Assembly (NCBI GenBank): GCA_008360975.2
Contig: CM039187.1
Location: 18,121,094 to 18,185,093 of the forward strand
DNA length: 64,000 nucleotides
From: Lichenostomus cassidix
Lineage: Eukaryota > Chordata > Aves > Passeriformes > Meliphagidae
Direction: 5' to 3'
The notes under the pieces are model-generated. The model saw only the letters and a list, made by a program, of their open reading frames with translations, ran no database searches and was not told where the DNA came from. Both the position numbers and the translations under genes were made by a program. This document shows, piece by piece, positions 36,607 through 47,800 of this stretch. How positions within the stretch are numbered: the stretch's first letter is position 1; every line of letters starts with the position of its first letter.

Positions 36607-38120
36607 CTTAAAAAAGCATAAGAATTTTATCTGTCAGTTCTCAGTAATGCATTTCCAAGAAACAGTTCACAGCTGAAACATAAGAATTTATGACATTCTT
36701 CAGATAGGACAGTTCAAAAAGTCCTTCCTTCCCCTGCCCCAAAATCAAGTGGTGACACTAACAGCCATGGCCCAGGAAAATATGAAATGTTTAAGAGCAC
36801 TGTCTAGTCTCCAACACAAGTAACAATAGAACATGAATCAAAAGTGTTCATTCTATCAGATCCAGAATCTGGGGTCCTAGATGGGGACAAGGAGAAGATT
36901 GAGTGAGGGACTGCAGCAAAAATTTCAGTTGTGTAACTCTTGATGGGATTAATTGGTTAGTTGATGAGATTAAGGGTGTAAGTCTCAGGTTGAACAGGAG
37001 ACAGAGTTGTTTTGCATTAGATGGCAGCACTGAGAACTGGCCTAAAGGAGAAACTGCTGTCTGACATGCTCGTTTGAGGAGCAGCCTGTGACATGGAAAA
37101 GTCTGGATCTCAGGTGCTAAAACAGCTGTGCAGACATCCAGCTTCTTGGGGCACAAAATGACCAATCTCTTGGTACAATTACCGTGTCAAGCAGTATATG
37201 ACTTTCAGCACAAGCTCTAAATGAACATCAGCCAGAGTTGTCCAAATTTCTGTAGCCTAAGTGCAGGTTGTGCATATCCCAGTGCTGCAGGCTCAGGGAT
37301 GTGGTCCATATGAGTCCCCTCCTCTGATGCAGCCACATTGCACCTGACCTTTTGTTCTACAGCACACTGGCATCAGTGGGCAAATAATGTGTCTAGCCAG
37401 AGGCCTGGAAAGAGAGGATCCACAGAGCACCTGAGGAAACAGCACATTTGCAGCACCTCACCTTCTCCAGCACAAGACTTGCTGAACAGCCATCTGGAGA
37501 AATCACTTGGCTTATCCATGACAATGTGAGCCCTGGCACTTCCCCTTGGATATGGGATAAGCCAACCAGCAGTAGAAAAGTAGTGGAGGAATGTCCCATT
37601 GATTCTGGAGCCTGTTGTTTAATTTTTTGAGCTATAAGAACAGGCACATCTTTTTTTCCGCTTGGAGGGTTGAGAGGAAAACAGAGAGAGGTGAGACAAG
37701 TATCATGTAAAGAAAGGAATTAATGTCACCTTTTTGATATTTTCCCCCTGAGTTTACATAACCCAACACAGACATAAGGATCTTACCATATTATCACACC
37801 AATAGAGTGAGGCTATATATAAATGACTCCAGTAAATTCAAATTTCCTTATATATCAATAAAAACTTAAATGAAAAAAAATGGCTGAAGCAAGTAGTCTA
37901 GAATCCTTTTAAAATTGGTGTATCATGGTTCTGTATTTTCCAGCTAGCTGTATTTATTTTTATAAATACATGTTTTGTTTCATCTAAATTTGTTTGTTAC
38001 TTTCAATTGCTCTTTATTTTAGCCAAGATACATTTCCCCTTAGGGACAGAAAGGGAACACCTCAGAAGCACCTCCTTGATCTTTGTACATCCCTTCCTTT
38101 CCAGCAGCACAGTGTGTCTT

Positions 38121-38672
38121 TGCATGGAATGAAATGGGACACCTTGCCTGGGCACCTCCCAGTATCTCTCCCTCCTCCTTCCTCCTCTGCAGGCCGAAGT
38201 CCCCGGAAAGGGCTCAGAAATTGGGTCACAGCCCCCTTCCAGATGCTGCTGCCCACAGGCTGTGCCCTCACCCTGCCTCAATTCTCCCACCAGTTTTCTT
38301 TAAACCCTGTGTACTTGCTACCCCCAGATAGCTCTTTTCTCCTGACCAGGTTTTTGTGCTCAGGCTTCCTGCTAGCAGCACTTGGAGACCTCTGCATCTG
38401 ACCAGTCTCCTATGTGGAATGACAGCAGATCCATGCTGCATGGAGCTGGTTTTCTGGGCTCTTATTTTGCTTAAAATTTTCTCTTTTCTTGGCCTCTAAG
38501 TGCACAGTCTGTGAGACAATCAAAGTTCAGGACCTGCTTTTAGGGCTTGGACTGATGATTTTCTGCCTCAATAGCTTCTTTTCCTCCAGGCTGCAGTCTG
38601 CAAATGATATTCAGATAGATCCAGGGAAAGCAGAATTACTCTTCCTCCAGAACAGACACAAACCTCTCATAG
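38121..38672. other. About 550-base segment private to unit 2
   Basis: In units 1 and 3 the word gtctttcc is followed almost directly by a ggat...ccagtattgagg block (18191-18230, 46311-46345). In unit 2 about 550 bases intervene. The segment is pyrimidine-rich and fairly GC-rich and has frames open across it on both strands (37994-38401 plus, 38003-38290 minus). No transposon ends or known domains were recognised. It is either an insertion in unit 2 or sequence lost from units 1 and 3. Confidence 0.6.
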
Positions 38673-39207
38673 GGATGAATCCTGTATTGAGGCTAGGGCT
38701 TGAGGAAACTCAGTTCAGACTTAGAAAAATCCCTTTATTACCTAAAAAGAGGGACACAATATTCCCCTTTTTTCTTTCTCAATTTTTCCTTTATTAAGGG
38801 TGAAACATTTCGAGGCAGGTCTTTGCCATCACATGATCTACAGGTACCCCCAGGTAGGTAGGTACACCTCGATTAAATAATAAATAATCATCCTTCCTTA
38901 ACAGCTTCTAGTCTAAAGAGTCAGTGTACCTTACATGCAAGGTGCAATGAAAAAGAGCATGGAACACTGAAAGAGGTCACGGAAGTTCACTCTTCAGTGA
39001 AACCTAGTTGCAAAGTCTGATGTTGGAACTTTTCAGATGATGCCTGGATTGACTGAGTTCATTAAGAAACATTTAACCTACCTCCTTGCACTGATAAATC
39101 AAACATTACAAGCAAATGTCTAAAGTTGCAGAATGCCTCTGATTAAGACCAAATCTGAGCAGGTCTCTCTGTGTTCACGTCTCGTTTATCCTGCAGATTT
39201 CCTCCTA

Positions 39208-39560
39208 AGTCTTTGGATATTTCATACCATATTGCAACTTGCTTAGCACATAAACTAGAGAAAAGTAGGCTGGGGGCCACTGCTCAGCAGTGGCTGGGCA
39301 TCAATTGGTTGTTAGTGAGCAGTTGTTTTTAATTTCCATCACTTGTTTTCTATTATTTTCACTTTTAAAAATTCCTTTTCTTCATCATCATCTTCTTCTT
39401 CATCATCATTATTTATTTCAATTATTAAAATGTTCTTATGTCAACCTATGAATTTTCTCCCTTGTACTACTCCAGTTCTCGTCCCCTCCATCCTGCTGGA
39501 GAGGGAGAGCGAGTAAGCAGCTGTGTGGTGCTCAGTTGTCAGCTGGGGTTAAAACATCTC
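39208..39560 (+). mobile_element. Partial avian ERVL-type LTR, unit 3, + strand
   Basis: Only the right part of the LTR remains, from gatatttcataccata to ctggggttaaaacat; its left part fell in the unit 3 deletion. Confidence 0.7.
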
Positions 39561-40029
39561 CATGAAAATGTTTAGTGAAATGTCACATTATAATGTAAGG
39601 ACATAGGAACCCAAGGATGGATGTGCTGGATCATAGTCAAGGCAGTGTGCTGGCATGTGCTGACAATAGTCAAGGCAGCCCAGAATTCTGTCCAGCTCCA
39701 ACAGTAGCTTAAAAATTAGTTCCCAAGGACCAGAACAGAATCATGGCTACCACAGAGGAATATTCTCTCAGACTGCTTCAGTCTCCAGGGATTCATGAGC
39801 TATAAATGATACCTTTGTGTTTGAGTACCTTCAATGGATTTTGCTCCCATGCATTTGCCTGGTTACATTTTTGGACACATAATCCCAAAAAATGGTGTTC
39901 CACAGCCCAAGGGCATGGTGTGTGAAAAGCCACCTCCTTTTGCTTCTTTAAAAATATGGAAAGGAACAAATACCAAAAATGGTTGCATTTCTTTGTGCCT
40001 GGATGCCAAGGAATAGACATTGGTTAATA

Positions 40030-40510
40030 GTCTGTACCTAGATTTTCACTCTGCAAACTCTGGACCTTTCTGTTACAGGATGAGGGAGCGACTTGAAAGA
40101 TCAAAAATGATCACACTTCCTGGTTAAGATAAAGACAGGTTAACCAAAGAGAAGGAAAAAAAAACATAACAAGTGATGCAAAGACTTACCATCTTCCCCC
40201 AGAAGACTCATGACCAGTCAGTCTGAACAATGGCTGCATTGGAGAGACAATTCCCCAGTTTTCATTGCTGAGCATGACATCAGATGACATGGATTGTCTC
40301 TCTCTGGCCAGTTTGGGTTGGTTGTCCCGACTGCAGCCACTCCCAATCCCTTGCTAACCCCCAGCCTGCTACTTGTGATGGGGACAAAGGGAGCAACCAA
40401 GAAAGCCTCAGTGCTGTGCGAGCACAGCTCAGCAGTAGCTCAAACACTGGTGTGTCCTCAACGCTGTCACAAATCTAAACCATGGCACCACACTGGCTGC
40501 TGTGAGGGAG
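40030..40510 (-). mobile_element. Avian ERVL-type LTR, unit 3, - strand, broken by a retroviral insertion
   Basis: It matches the - strand LTRs of units 1, 2 and 4 up to tgtgagggag at 40501-40510. There the others continue with ccagat, and unit 3 switches to the new element. Confidence 0.68.
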
Positions 40511-40988
40511 TGTGCTCCTCGGTAGGTTTTCCACCTTTGACGAAGGGGCATCTGGGATCATATTAAAACCAACGTAATATGCTTTTCTACCTATACTGCT
40601 GTGTCTGCCTCTTATTTTTACCAGCTTTTAAGGCATCAGTTCTTGGTGAGCCAGGCAGAAGAAAAGGGAACCCCAAGATTGAATTCTGAATCGAGAAACA
40701 CCCCGCTGCACCCCGCTCTCGACGGCACTACAGGAAGGAAGCAGCAATCCAGGATTGCAAAAACCAGGGTGTTTCTGAAAAACCTACCACAGAAAAACAG
40801 AAGGAGAGGTAAAATCAAAGAGGAATGGTTTTATGGTTTTATTGCTAGCTAGCATTTAGGGGAGATCACCAGGGGTAGGGCGGAAGTGTGGCCAAGGGGG
40901 GCCATAAAAGGGGGTGGGTGGTTGACAAGCCACTCCGCTCCTGCAGGTGGCTGTGAGAGGGGGATGCCTCTCGCTATTTTTACTCACA
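40511..40988 (+). mobile_element. 5' LTR of an endogenous retrovirus (unit 3)
   Basis: The insertion point is exact by comparison with the other units. The segment starts TG (40511) and ends CA (40988), 478 bases, a usual LTR size. A TATA-like box (ataaaag) lies at 40904-40910, and a GC-rich stretch follows. It is immediately followed by a primer-binding-site-like sequence. The target-site duplication cannot be checked because the other end is not in the assembled sequence. Confidence 0.65.
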
Positions 40989-41006
40989 GGGGCTCGTCAG
41001 TGGCTC
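40989..41006 (+). other. Retroviral primer binding site, tRNA-Pro-like
   Basis: GGGGCTCGTC directly after the LTR matches ten bases of the tRNA-Pro primer site used by many gammaretrovirus-like elements (TGGGGGCTCGTCC...). Outside this core the match fails, so the assignment is tentative. Confidence 0.5.
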
Positions 41007-41010
41007 AGGG

Positions 41011-41082
41011 GGAGCCGTGGCTCAGAGGTTAGGGGCATGACTTCAACTATCTGAGGACTGGTGGTTTGAGCCTCGCTAGAGT
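41011..41082 (+). other. tRNA-like segment in the retroviral leader
   Basis: TGGCTCAGAGG (41018-41028) fits an RNA polymerase III A box, and GGTTTGAGCCT (41063-41073) is one base off a B box. They are 45 bases apart, as in true tRNA genes. The D-stem can pair, and the words atctgagg and gactt recall tRNA-Lys. The acceptor stem and T-stem do not pair well, so it is not a functional tRNA gene. Confidence 0.35.
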
Positions 41083-41221
41083 TTTAAGCCGCGCGCGTGC
41101 TCTTGTAAGCTTTGCTTCCCTTACTCTGCTGTGGTGTGGGAATCGCGGGTTCATTTCTCGCGCCAGACTCTAGGCTAAGAACTTTCTTTCTGGCTGTTTC
41201 TTTTCCGTTTATAAGCAAAAT

Positions 41222-42282
41222 ATGGGTCCTGCGTCTTCTGCTAACCCAAAAATCCTGCAGGATTCCCTGCTGGGTCTGATCTTAAAAAACTGGCACGACC
41301 TAATGGGGAAACGAACCCTTCTGAACACAAGAGGAACGCACCAGGCTGTCGTTATGGGTGCAGCCTGTGTTGAAACTGAGTGGGGGAGGGAAATGAATGT
41401 ATCTAAGTAGTTTGGACAACCAATGAATCAGAGAATTGCTAGTAGAACTTCGGGCCCAGGGCAGGCTTGATGAGTTCAGGTATGCAGAATTGTTTTCTAG
41501 ATCCCTGAATCGGGAGGAGACATACAAACAAATGAAAAAAGACTGCCTGACTTGCGAGAAAGAGTATCACACCCCTTGTCGCTCCAGGGGCCAGCCGGAC
41601 CGATGGAAGTGGGGGGAGCCTGGCTCCCTCCTCCGCTGCTGCTGCTGCCGGCAGTCCGCCTCCCTGCCCCGTGCCGGTGCGGTGCAGGGGATGGGAGATA
41701 GGTGGCCACTGCCAGCTCCCCTCCGCGCTGCCACGGTGGGGCTGGGAATAGGGGATGAGCAGCCATCGCCCCCTCTGCTGCCACCTCCCCGGGCCGCCCA
41801 GCGGGCGGAGGCGTGAGAGGAACAGGAGCGGGCCGCTTACCACCCACCAGCCACCCTGAGGGCGGAGGCAGAGCAGGAACAGGGCCGGGCCGGTCACCCA
41901 GCGGCCACCCTGAGGGCGGAGGCAGGGGAGAAACAGGGGCAAGCCGGTCATGACCCACCGGCCACCCTGAGGGCAGAGGCAGGGGAGAAACAGGTGGCAG
42001 GCCGGTCACGACCCAGCAGCCACCCTGAGGGCAGAGGCACGGGAGGAGCGGAGGCAGGTCCAGGCGGGGGAGGAAGTACATCTGCCGCTGTACCCGGCCC
42101 CTCCCCGGCTGGGGAAGGGGGGAGCCGAGGGCACCGCCCGCTTCACCGCGCGGTCAGTGACAGGGCTGAAAGAAAAGTAACCCCAATTAAAAGCAAACCA
42201 GAGCAATCCAATGCAGTTAGCTCCGAGGAGGAGGAGACCGGGGCCAAGGCTACAGCCACAGCAGCCAGCAGGCTTACCAGGA
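41222..42282 (+). pseudogene. Decayed gag region of the endogenous retrovirus, cut by the assembly gap
   Basis: A start codon at 41222, about 230 bases after the LTR, opens a gag-like matrix N-terminus that stops early (TAG, 41408-41410). Further frames open downstream (41436-41816 and 41994 onward), so the reading frame is broken. The rest is GC-rich with proline/alanine/glutamate-type coding potential, and the element then runs into the N gap. No protease, polymerase or envelope region is visible. Assignment to gag rests on position after LTR and primer site and on the general character of the N-terminus. Confidence 0.5.
41807..42060. repeat. GC-rich minisatellite, four copies of a 54-58 base unit
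   Basis: Copies of gccaccctgagggc start at 41852, 41906, 41961 and 42019, each followed by a ggaggcagg-type stretch, with a partial copy before them. Because the periods vary (54, 55, 58), the frame is not preserved across all copies. Confidence 0.8.
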
Positions 42283-42782
42283 NNNNNNNNNNNNNNNNNN
42301 NNNNNNNNNNNNNNNNNNNNNNNNNNNNNNNNNNNNNNNNNNNNNNNNNNNNNNNNNNNNNNNNNNNNNNNNNNNNNNNNNNNNNNNNNNNNNNNNNNNN
42401 NNNNNNNNNNNNNNNNNNNNNNNNNNNNNNNNNNNNNNNNNNNNNNNNNNNNNNNNNNNNNNNNNNNNNNNNNNNNNNNNNNNNNNNNNNNNNNNNNNNN
42501 NNNNNNNNNNNNNNNNNNNNNNNNNNNNNNNNNNNNNNNNNNNNNNNNNNNNNNNNNNNNNNNNNNNNNNNNNNNNNNNNNNNNNNNNNNNNNNNNNNNN
42601 NNNNNNNNNNNNNNNNNNNNNNNNNNNNNNNNNNNNNNNNNNNNNNNNNNNNNNNNNNNNNNNNNNNNNNNNNNNNNNNNNNNNNNNNNNNNNNNNNNNN
42701 NNNNNNNNNNNNNNNNNNNNNNNNNNNNNNNNNNNNNNNNNNNNNNNNNNNNNNNNNNNNNNNNNNNNNNNNNNNNNNNNNN
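42283..42782. other. Assembly gap, exactly 500 N
   Basis: The round length suggests a placeholder for an unknown distance. By comparison with the other units, the missing DNA should contain the rest of the retrovirus, about 1.4 kb of upstream sequence and a CYP2H-like gene of 6-7 kb, unless a deletion removed them. Confidence 0.95.
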
Positions 42783-42995
42783 TTTGTTTGTGACCAATTT
42801 GTAAAGGCAAGCATAAAACATTGAGGTTTTTTGTGTTTAATGATGATCATATACTGTATTCTTGCTCCAATACATATTGTTTACTGTGGTGGGGATGGAG
42901 TTTATCAATGACTGGGCAGATGGGTCACCTTCTGTGTGATTATAATGAAGGTTTGTGATAATACAGCTTATACTGCAAAATAAAGAAGTAATATG
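42783..42995 (+). pseudogene. 3' UTR end of the missing CYP2H-like gene C
   Basis: From its first base this matches the last part of the 3' UTRs of genes A, B and D (tttgtttgtgaccaatttg), including AATAAA at 42979-42984. As in gene A, the sequence after the signal reads gaagaagttacctgcag, without the T-rich element seen in B and D. No coding exon is visible. It may be the tail of a complete gene lying in the gap, so calling it a pseudogene is provisional. Confidence 0.6.
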
Positions 42996-44165
42996 AAGAA
43001 GTTACCTGCAGTCCTGCCAGGTAACACGGTGAGCACAGAAAGGCTATTTCTATTTCAAACCCAGGATTTTTAAAGTGATGGTGAAGGTTCTCAAAAGTCA
43101 TCTGCTTCACTGTTTTTAAGGAGACATTCTTTTAAACATACTGGAAGGTTTGAACTACTTCGTTGCTATGTATCATCAGCACTTATCTTCAACTGCAACT
43201 CACTCAGAAGCTAGCTTAAATCACTTAACATTTATAGGTGCAGAAAAAATATATTTGTAGTAGGAGGAATATCTGTTCAGTAGGAAGGGCTCTGCCAAAT
43301 CTGCAAGTTGGAACATTGTTAACTTAGTAAAGAAGCAGCTTTTTCTGCTAGGCACACCACTTCTTCATCAAAATGGAAACTACTACAAGAAAAATACTAC
43401 AATCAAAATTCACTGGTGAAGTAGAGAAAGGATCTTCTAAGTTTACTGAGCACATGATAAAGAACTATGTCTGGAAATTTCACCTGAGGTCCAGAAAGTC
43501 AAAGAATATAGTTGCAGGAATACTTGATGCAGAGTTTAAAACATGTTCTTTTCTGCCCTTCCCAGTAGCTTGAAGGAATTTGTCCTTAGTAACAGACCCC
43601 TTTGAAAAAATAAAAAAACAGCTTGTGTAATCATTCCAACAGAACTTGAGATTCCAGATAAATGCAGCAAATTTGTTGTAAATTTATAGTAATTAATCTC
43701 TCTATTTCAAACAGATAAAAGGGGATACCAAAATGAAGTGTTTTCAATACCCCACCCATTAAGTCCAAAGGTCCAGCTATCTTCCCAACACAGAGCTCAG
43801 TGATGCAAAAATTGAAGTCCAGGACCTGCTGCTACTAAGGGAAAATGTCTTTACAGATTATTCCTAGACCACGTATTTCATGTGGAAAACAGGACTAACA
43901 CACATATAGCCAATATCAACATGAGTTAAGGACAAGCTTCTACTTTTCACTGCAGAACTGAGGCAACAGTACCCCTTGAGAAGAGGAAAATATTATTCAG
44001 CCTTAAGCTTGAATACAGCCTACTGCATTCAATAGCTGGAAAAGTTTCCCAGTCTTCATGTTAGCTGTAACCAAATCCTTGTCAACATACAGAATCGCTG
44101 CTGTGCAAAGCCAGAGAGATCAGTCTGATTCATTGCCCAAATCCAGCTTATAGACTGTTGTAATT

Positions 44166-44807
44166 TCATCGTTTCTCCAGTTTTTTGCACTTGGCTTCTG
44201 CAGAAAGAAAAATAGTATTTCAGTAGTGGGTAGGTAGTGCATCCTGTCAGCTAATTTACTCTATCATTCAGGATCCTTTTTTACTTTTTTGCATTTAAGC
44301 AAATATAATTGTACAATTTTTTTTTTTTTTAAGAACTCATCTTTTTAAAGTCAGACAACAATATTAATTTAAGCCAAGGGGACTTGGGTGCCTGGTGGGA
44401 CTTTATGAATCCCTCTGTTTGCAAGGCTGAACACCAGTCTTTAAAATATGAGGCAGTGCATAGCATAGAAAAGAAATCAAGCCTCACTAATAAGCTGTAG
44501 TTTAACAACACCTGTACTAGTCCACCATAATATAACATGTTACATGAACCTTTTCCCAAAGCTTATCACTTCACACATCATGTTTATGCTCAAAAGCACC
44601 AAAGGCAACTCTGCAGCTCAGAGTTGTTAAACTTTCTTTCTTTTTAAATCCCCTTGCAAGGCACTACGCTGCTAGGTCTTAACAGTGGAGGACAATAGTT
44701 ACCAAATTTTTTGGAATAAGCATCCAATTTATAAGCTGCCTGCTCCAGAGCTGCAACCTGTTCCTCAATTAGGTTTATCTGCTCCAGATATGGCTGAAGA
44801 TCAGTGT
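44166..44807 (-). pseudogene. BLOC1S2 3' fragment (last two coding exons), unit 3
   Basis: The penultimate exon is 44703-44807 and the terminal exon is 44166-44197 (EAKCKKLEKR and TGA). Two replacements are private to this copy: ACT (Thr) for GCT (Ala) at the exon start, and TTT (Phe) for CTT (Leu) at the exon end (YSKKF). Splice sites are intact; upstream exons were not found. Confidence 0.83.
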
Positions 44808-47800
44808 CTTAAAAAAGCATAAGGATTTTATATGTCAGTTCTCAGTAATGCATTTCCAAGAAACAGTTCACAGTTGAAACACAAGAATTTATTACATTCT
44901 TCAGATAGGACAGTTCAAAACGTCCTTCCCTCCCCTGCCCCAAAATCAAGTGGTGACACTGACAGCTATGTTCCAGGAAAATATGAAATGTTTAAGAGTA
45001 CTGTCTAGTCTCTAACACAAGTAACAACAGAACATGATTCAAAAGTGTTCATTCTATCAGATCCAGAATGTGGGGTCCTAGATGGGGACAAGGAGAAGAT
45101 TGAGTGAGGGACTGCAGCAAAAATTTCAGTTGTGTAACTCTTGATGGGATTAATTGGTTAGTTGATGAGATTAAGGGTGTAATTCTCAGGTTGAACAGGA
45201 GACAGAGTTGTTTTGCATTAGATGGCAGCACGGAGAACTGGCCTAAAGGAGAAACTGCTGTCTGACATGCTCGTTTTAGGAGCAGCCTGTGACATGGAAA
45301 AGTCTGGATCTCAGGTGCTAAAACAGCTGTGCAGACATCCAGCTTCTTGGGGCACAGAATGACCAATCTCTTGGTACAATTACTCTATCAAGCAGTATGA
45401 CTTTCAGCATGATCACAAAATGAACATCAGCCAGAGTTGTCCAAATTTCTGTAGCCTATTTGCAGGTTGTGCATATCCCAGTGCTGCAGGCTCAGGGATG
45501 TGGTCCATATGAGTCCCCTCCTCTGATGCAGCCACATTGCACCTGACCTTTTGTTCTACAGCACACCGGCATCAGTGGGCAAATAATGTGTCTGGCCAGA
45601 GGCCTGGAAAGAGAGGATCCACAGAGCACCTGAGGAAACAGCACATTTGCAGCACCTCACCTTCTCCAGCACACAACTTGCTGAACAGACATCTGGAGAA
45701 ATCACTTGGCTTATCCATGACAATGTGAGCCCTGGCACTTCTCCTTGGACTTGGGATAATCCAGCCAGCAGTAGAAAAGTAGTGCAGGAATGTCCCATTG
45801 ATTTTGCAGTCTATTATTTAACTTTTTGAGCTATAAGAACAGGCACATATTTTTTCCCCTTGGAGGGTTGAGAGGAAAAAGGAGAGAGGTAAGACAAGTA
45901 TCATGTAAAGAAAGGAATTAATATTATCTTTTTGATATTTTCCCCCTGAATTTACATAACCCAACACAGACATAAGGATCTTAGCATATTGTCACACCAA
46001 TAGAGTGAGGCTCTATATTCATTACTCCAGTAAATTCAAATTTCCTTATATATCAATAAAAACTTAAATTAAAAAACAATGGCTGAAGCAAGGAGTTTAG
46101 AATCTTTTTAAAACTGGTGTATCATGGTTCTGTATTTTCCAGCTGGCTGTATTTATTTTTATAAATACACGTTTTGTCTCATCCAATTTGTTTGTTACTT
46201 TCAATTGCCTTTATATAAGCCAAGATATATTTCCCCTTAGGAGCAGAAAGGGAACACCTCAGAAGCACCTCCTTGATCTTTGTACATCCCTTACTTTCCG
46301 GTAGCACAGTGTGTCTTTCCAAGGATGGATCCAGTATTGAGGCTAGGGCTTGAAGAAATTCAGTTCAGACTTAGGAAAATCCCTTTATTACCTAAAAAGA
46401 GGGACATAATATTCCCCTTTTTTCTTTCTCAATTTGTCCTTTATTAAGGGTGAAACATTTCGAGGCAGGTCTTTGCCATCACATGATCTACAGGTACCCC
46501 CAGGTAGGTACACCTGGATTTAATAATAAATAATCATCCTTCCTTAACAGCTCCTAGTCTAAAGAGTCAGTGTAGCTTATTCGAAAGTTGCAATGAAAGA
46601 GGTCATGGAACACTGAAAGAGGTCATGGAAGTTCACTCTTCAGTGAAACCTAGATCCAAAGTCTGACGCTGGAACCTTTCAGGTAATGCCTGGATTAACT
46701 GAGTTCATTAAGAAACTTTTAACCAATCTATTTGCACTGATAAATCACATATCATTCTTGCCAAGTCCTTGTTAAACATTAGATAAACTGTGCAATGTTT
46801 TGCTTTTAGCAGCTGTATCATCTGAGCTGTTGAATACTAACAGAATGTATTGTACAGTACCACATATGGATCACTCTGCATCCTTTACCTTAGCACTACT
46901 TGGAGATTTGCTTCAATTAATAACTGTATCTGAAAGTCACAGAGAAAGAAGGCAGAGATACATACCTAGATACTTTATTTTCTTTTTTCTGACAGTTTTT
47001 CTCTGAAATATCATATATTTCATATAAATCATAGTTAATGTTCTCCACTTTCACTATTCCAAACAAATGAAAAGCAAAGCATAGGGCACATCTTTCATGT
47101 TTATGAGAAAGAATGCATTAGGCATCACCATTTCCAGAGGAGGTGATGTGTGCAGGAGAGGGTGATGGTTGGGAGTGCAGGATGAGCCCCCTTTCACACT
47201 TGAGGGAGACAGGGATGAGATCTGAAGCAGGAGAGTCTTTACATGGGCCCTGTTTAGCCAGTGATCCCATGCAAGAAACCTTTAATGAGGGAGGACTAGA
47301 AGAGCTTATTATGTTCTTTGGAATGGGGCAACAGGATGGATCCCTGAATGCAGACTGCTGCCATGGGAGAGAATGGTCCCTGTGGGCTCTGAACCAATCA
47401 GTATTAAACGTTAAATGAAACACAAATACAATTATTATCTTAGAAAATCTCACTTCGCCATGAAGTAGTCACATATTTTAATCAAGTGAACTCTGCCTTT
47501 GGCTCATTGACAAGTTTATCTTTTATGTTAACTTTCAAGCCATTGCTGCTTGAGTCCTACCAGGAAAACAGAGTTTGTTCATCTGCTACCCAGATACTGC
47601 CTCTGAGTTCATGCAAGTTCTTATTATTTGTGGGGTGCAGGTCACCAATGATGCAATGGCTCAACATTCAGTGCCACAGCACTTTGTGCCTGATTTTCTA
47701 GAAACTCCCCCTTGACCCTGCAATTTCTCCTTTTCCCTCTGTCACCATGTAGCTTGTGTAGGCCCTCACAGAGGGACTGACAGAGTCCTTGCCCAAGGCA

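Noticed and set aside
41994..42850. Long ORFs spanning the N gap on both strands
   Set aside because: Most of their length is N, so no protein can be claimed.
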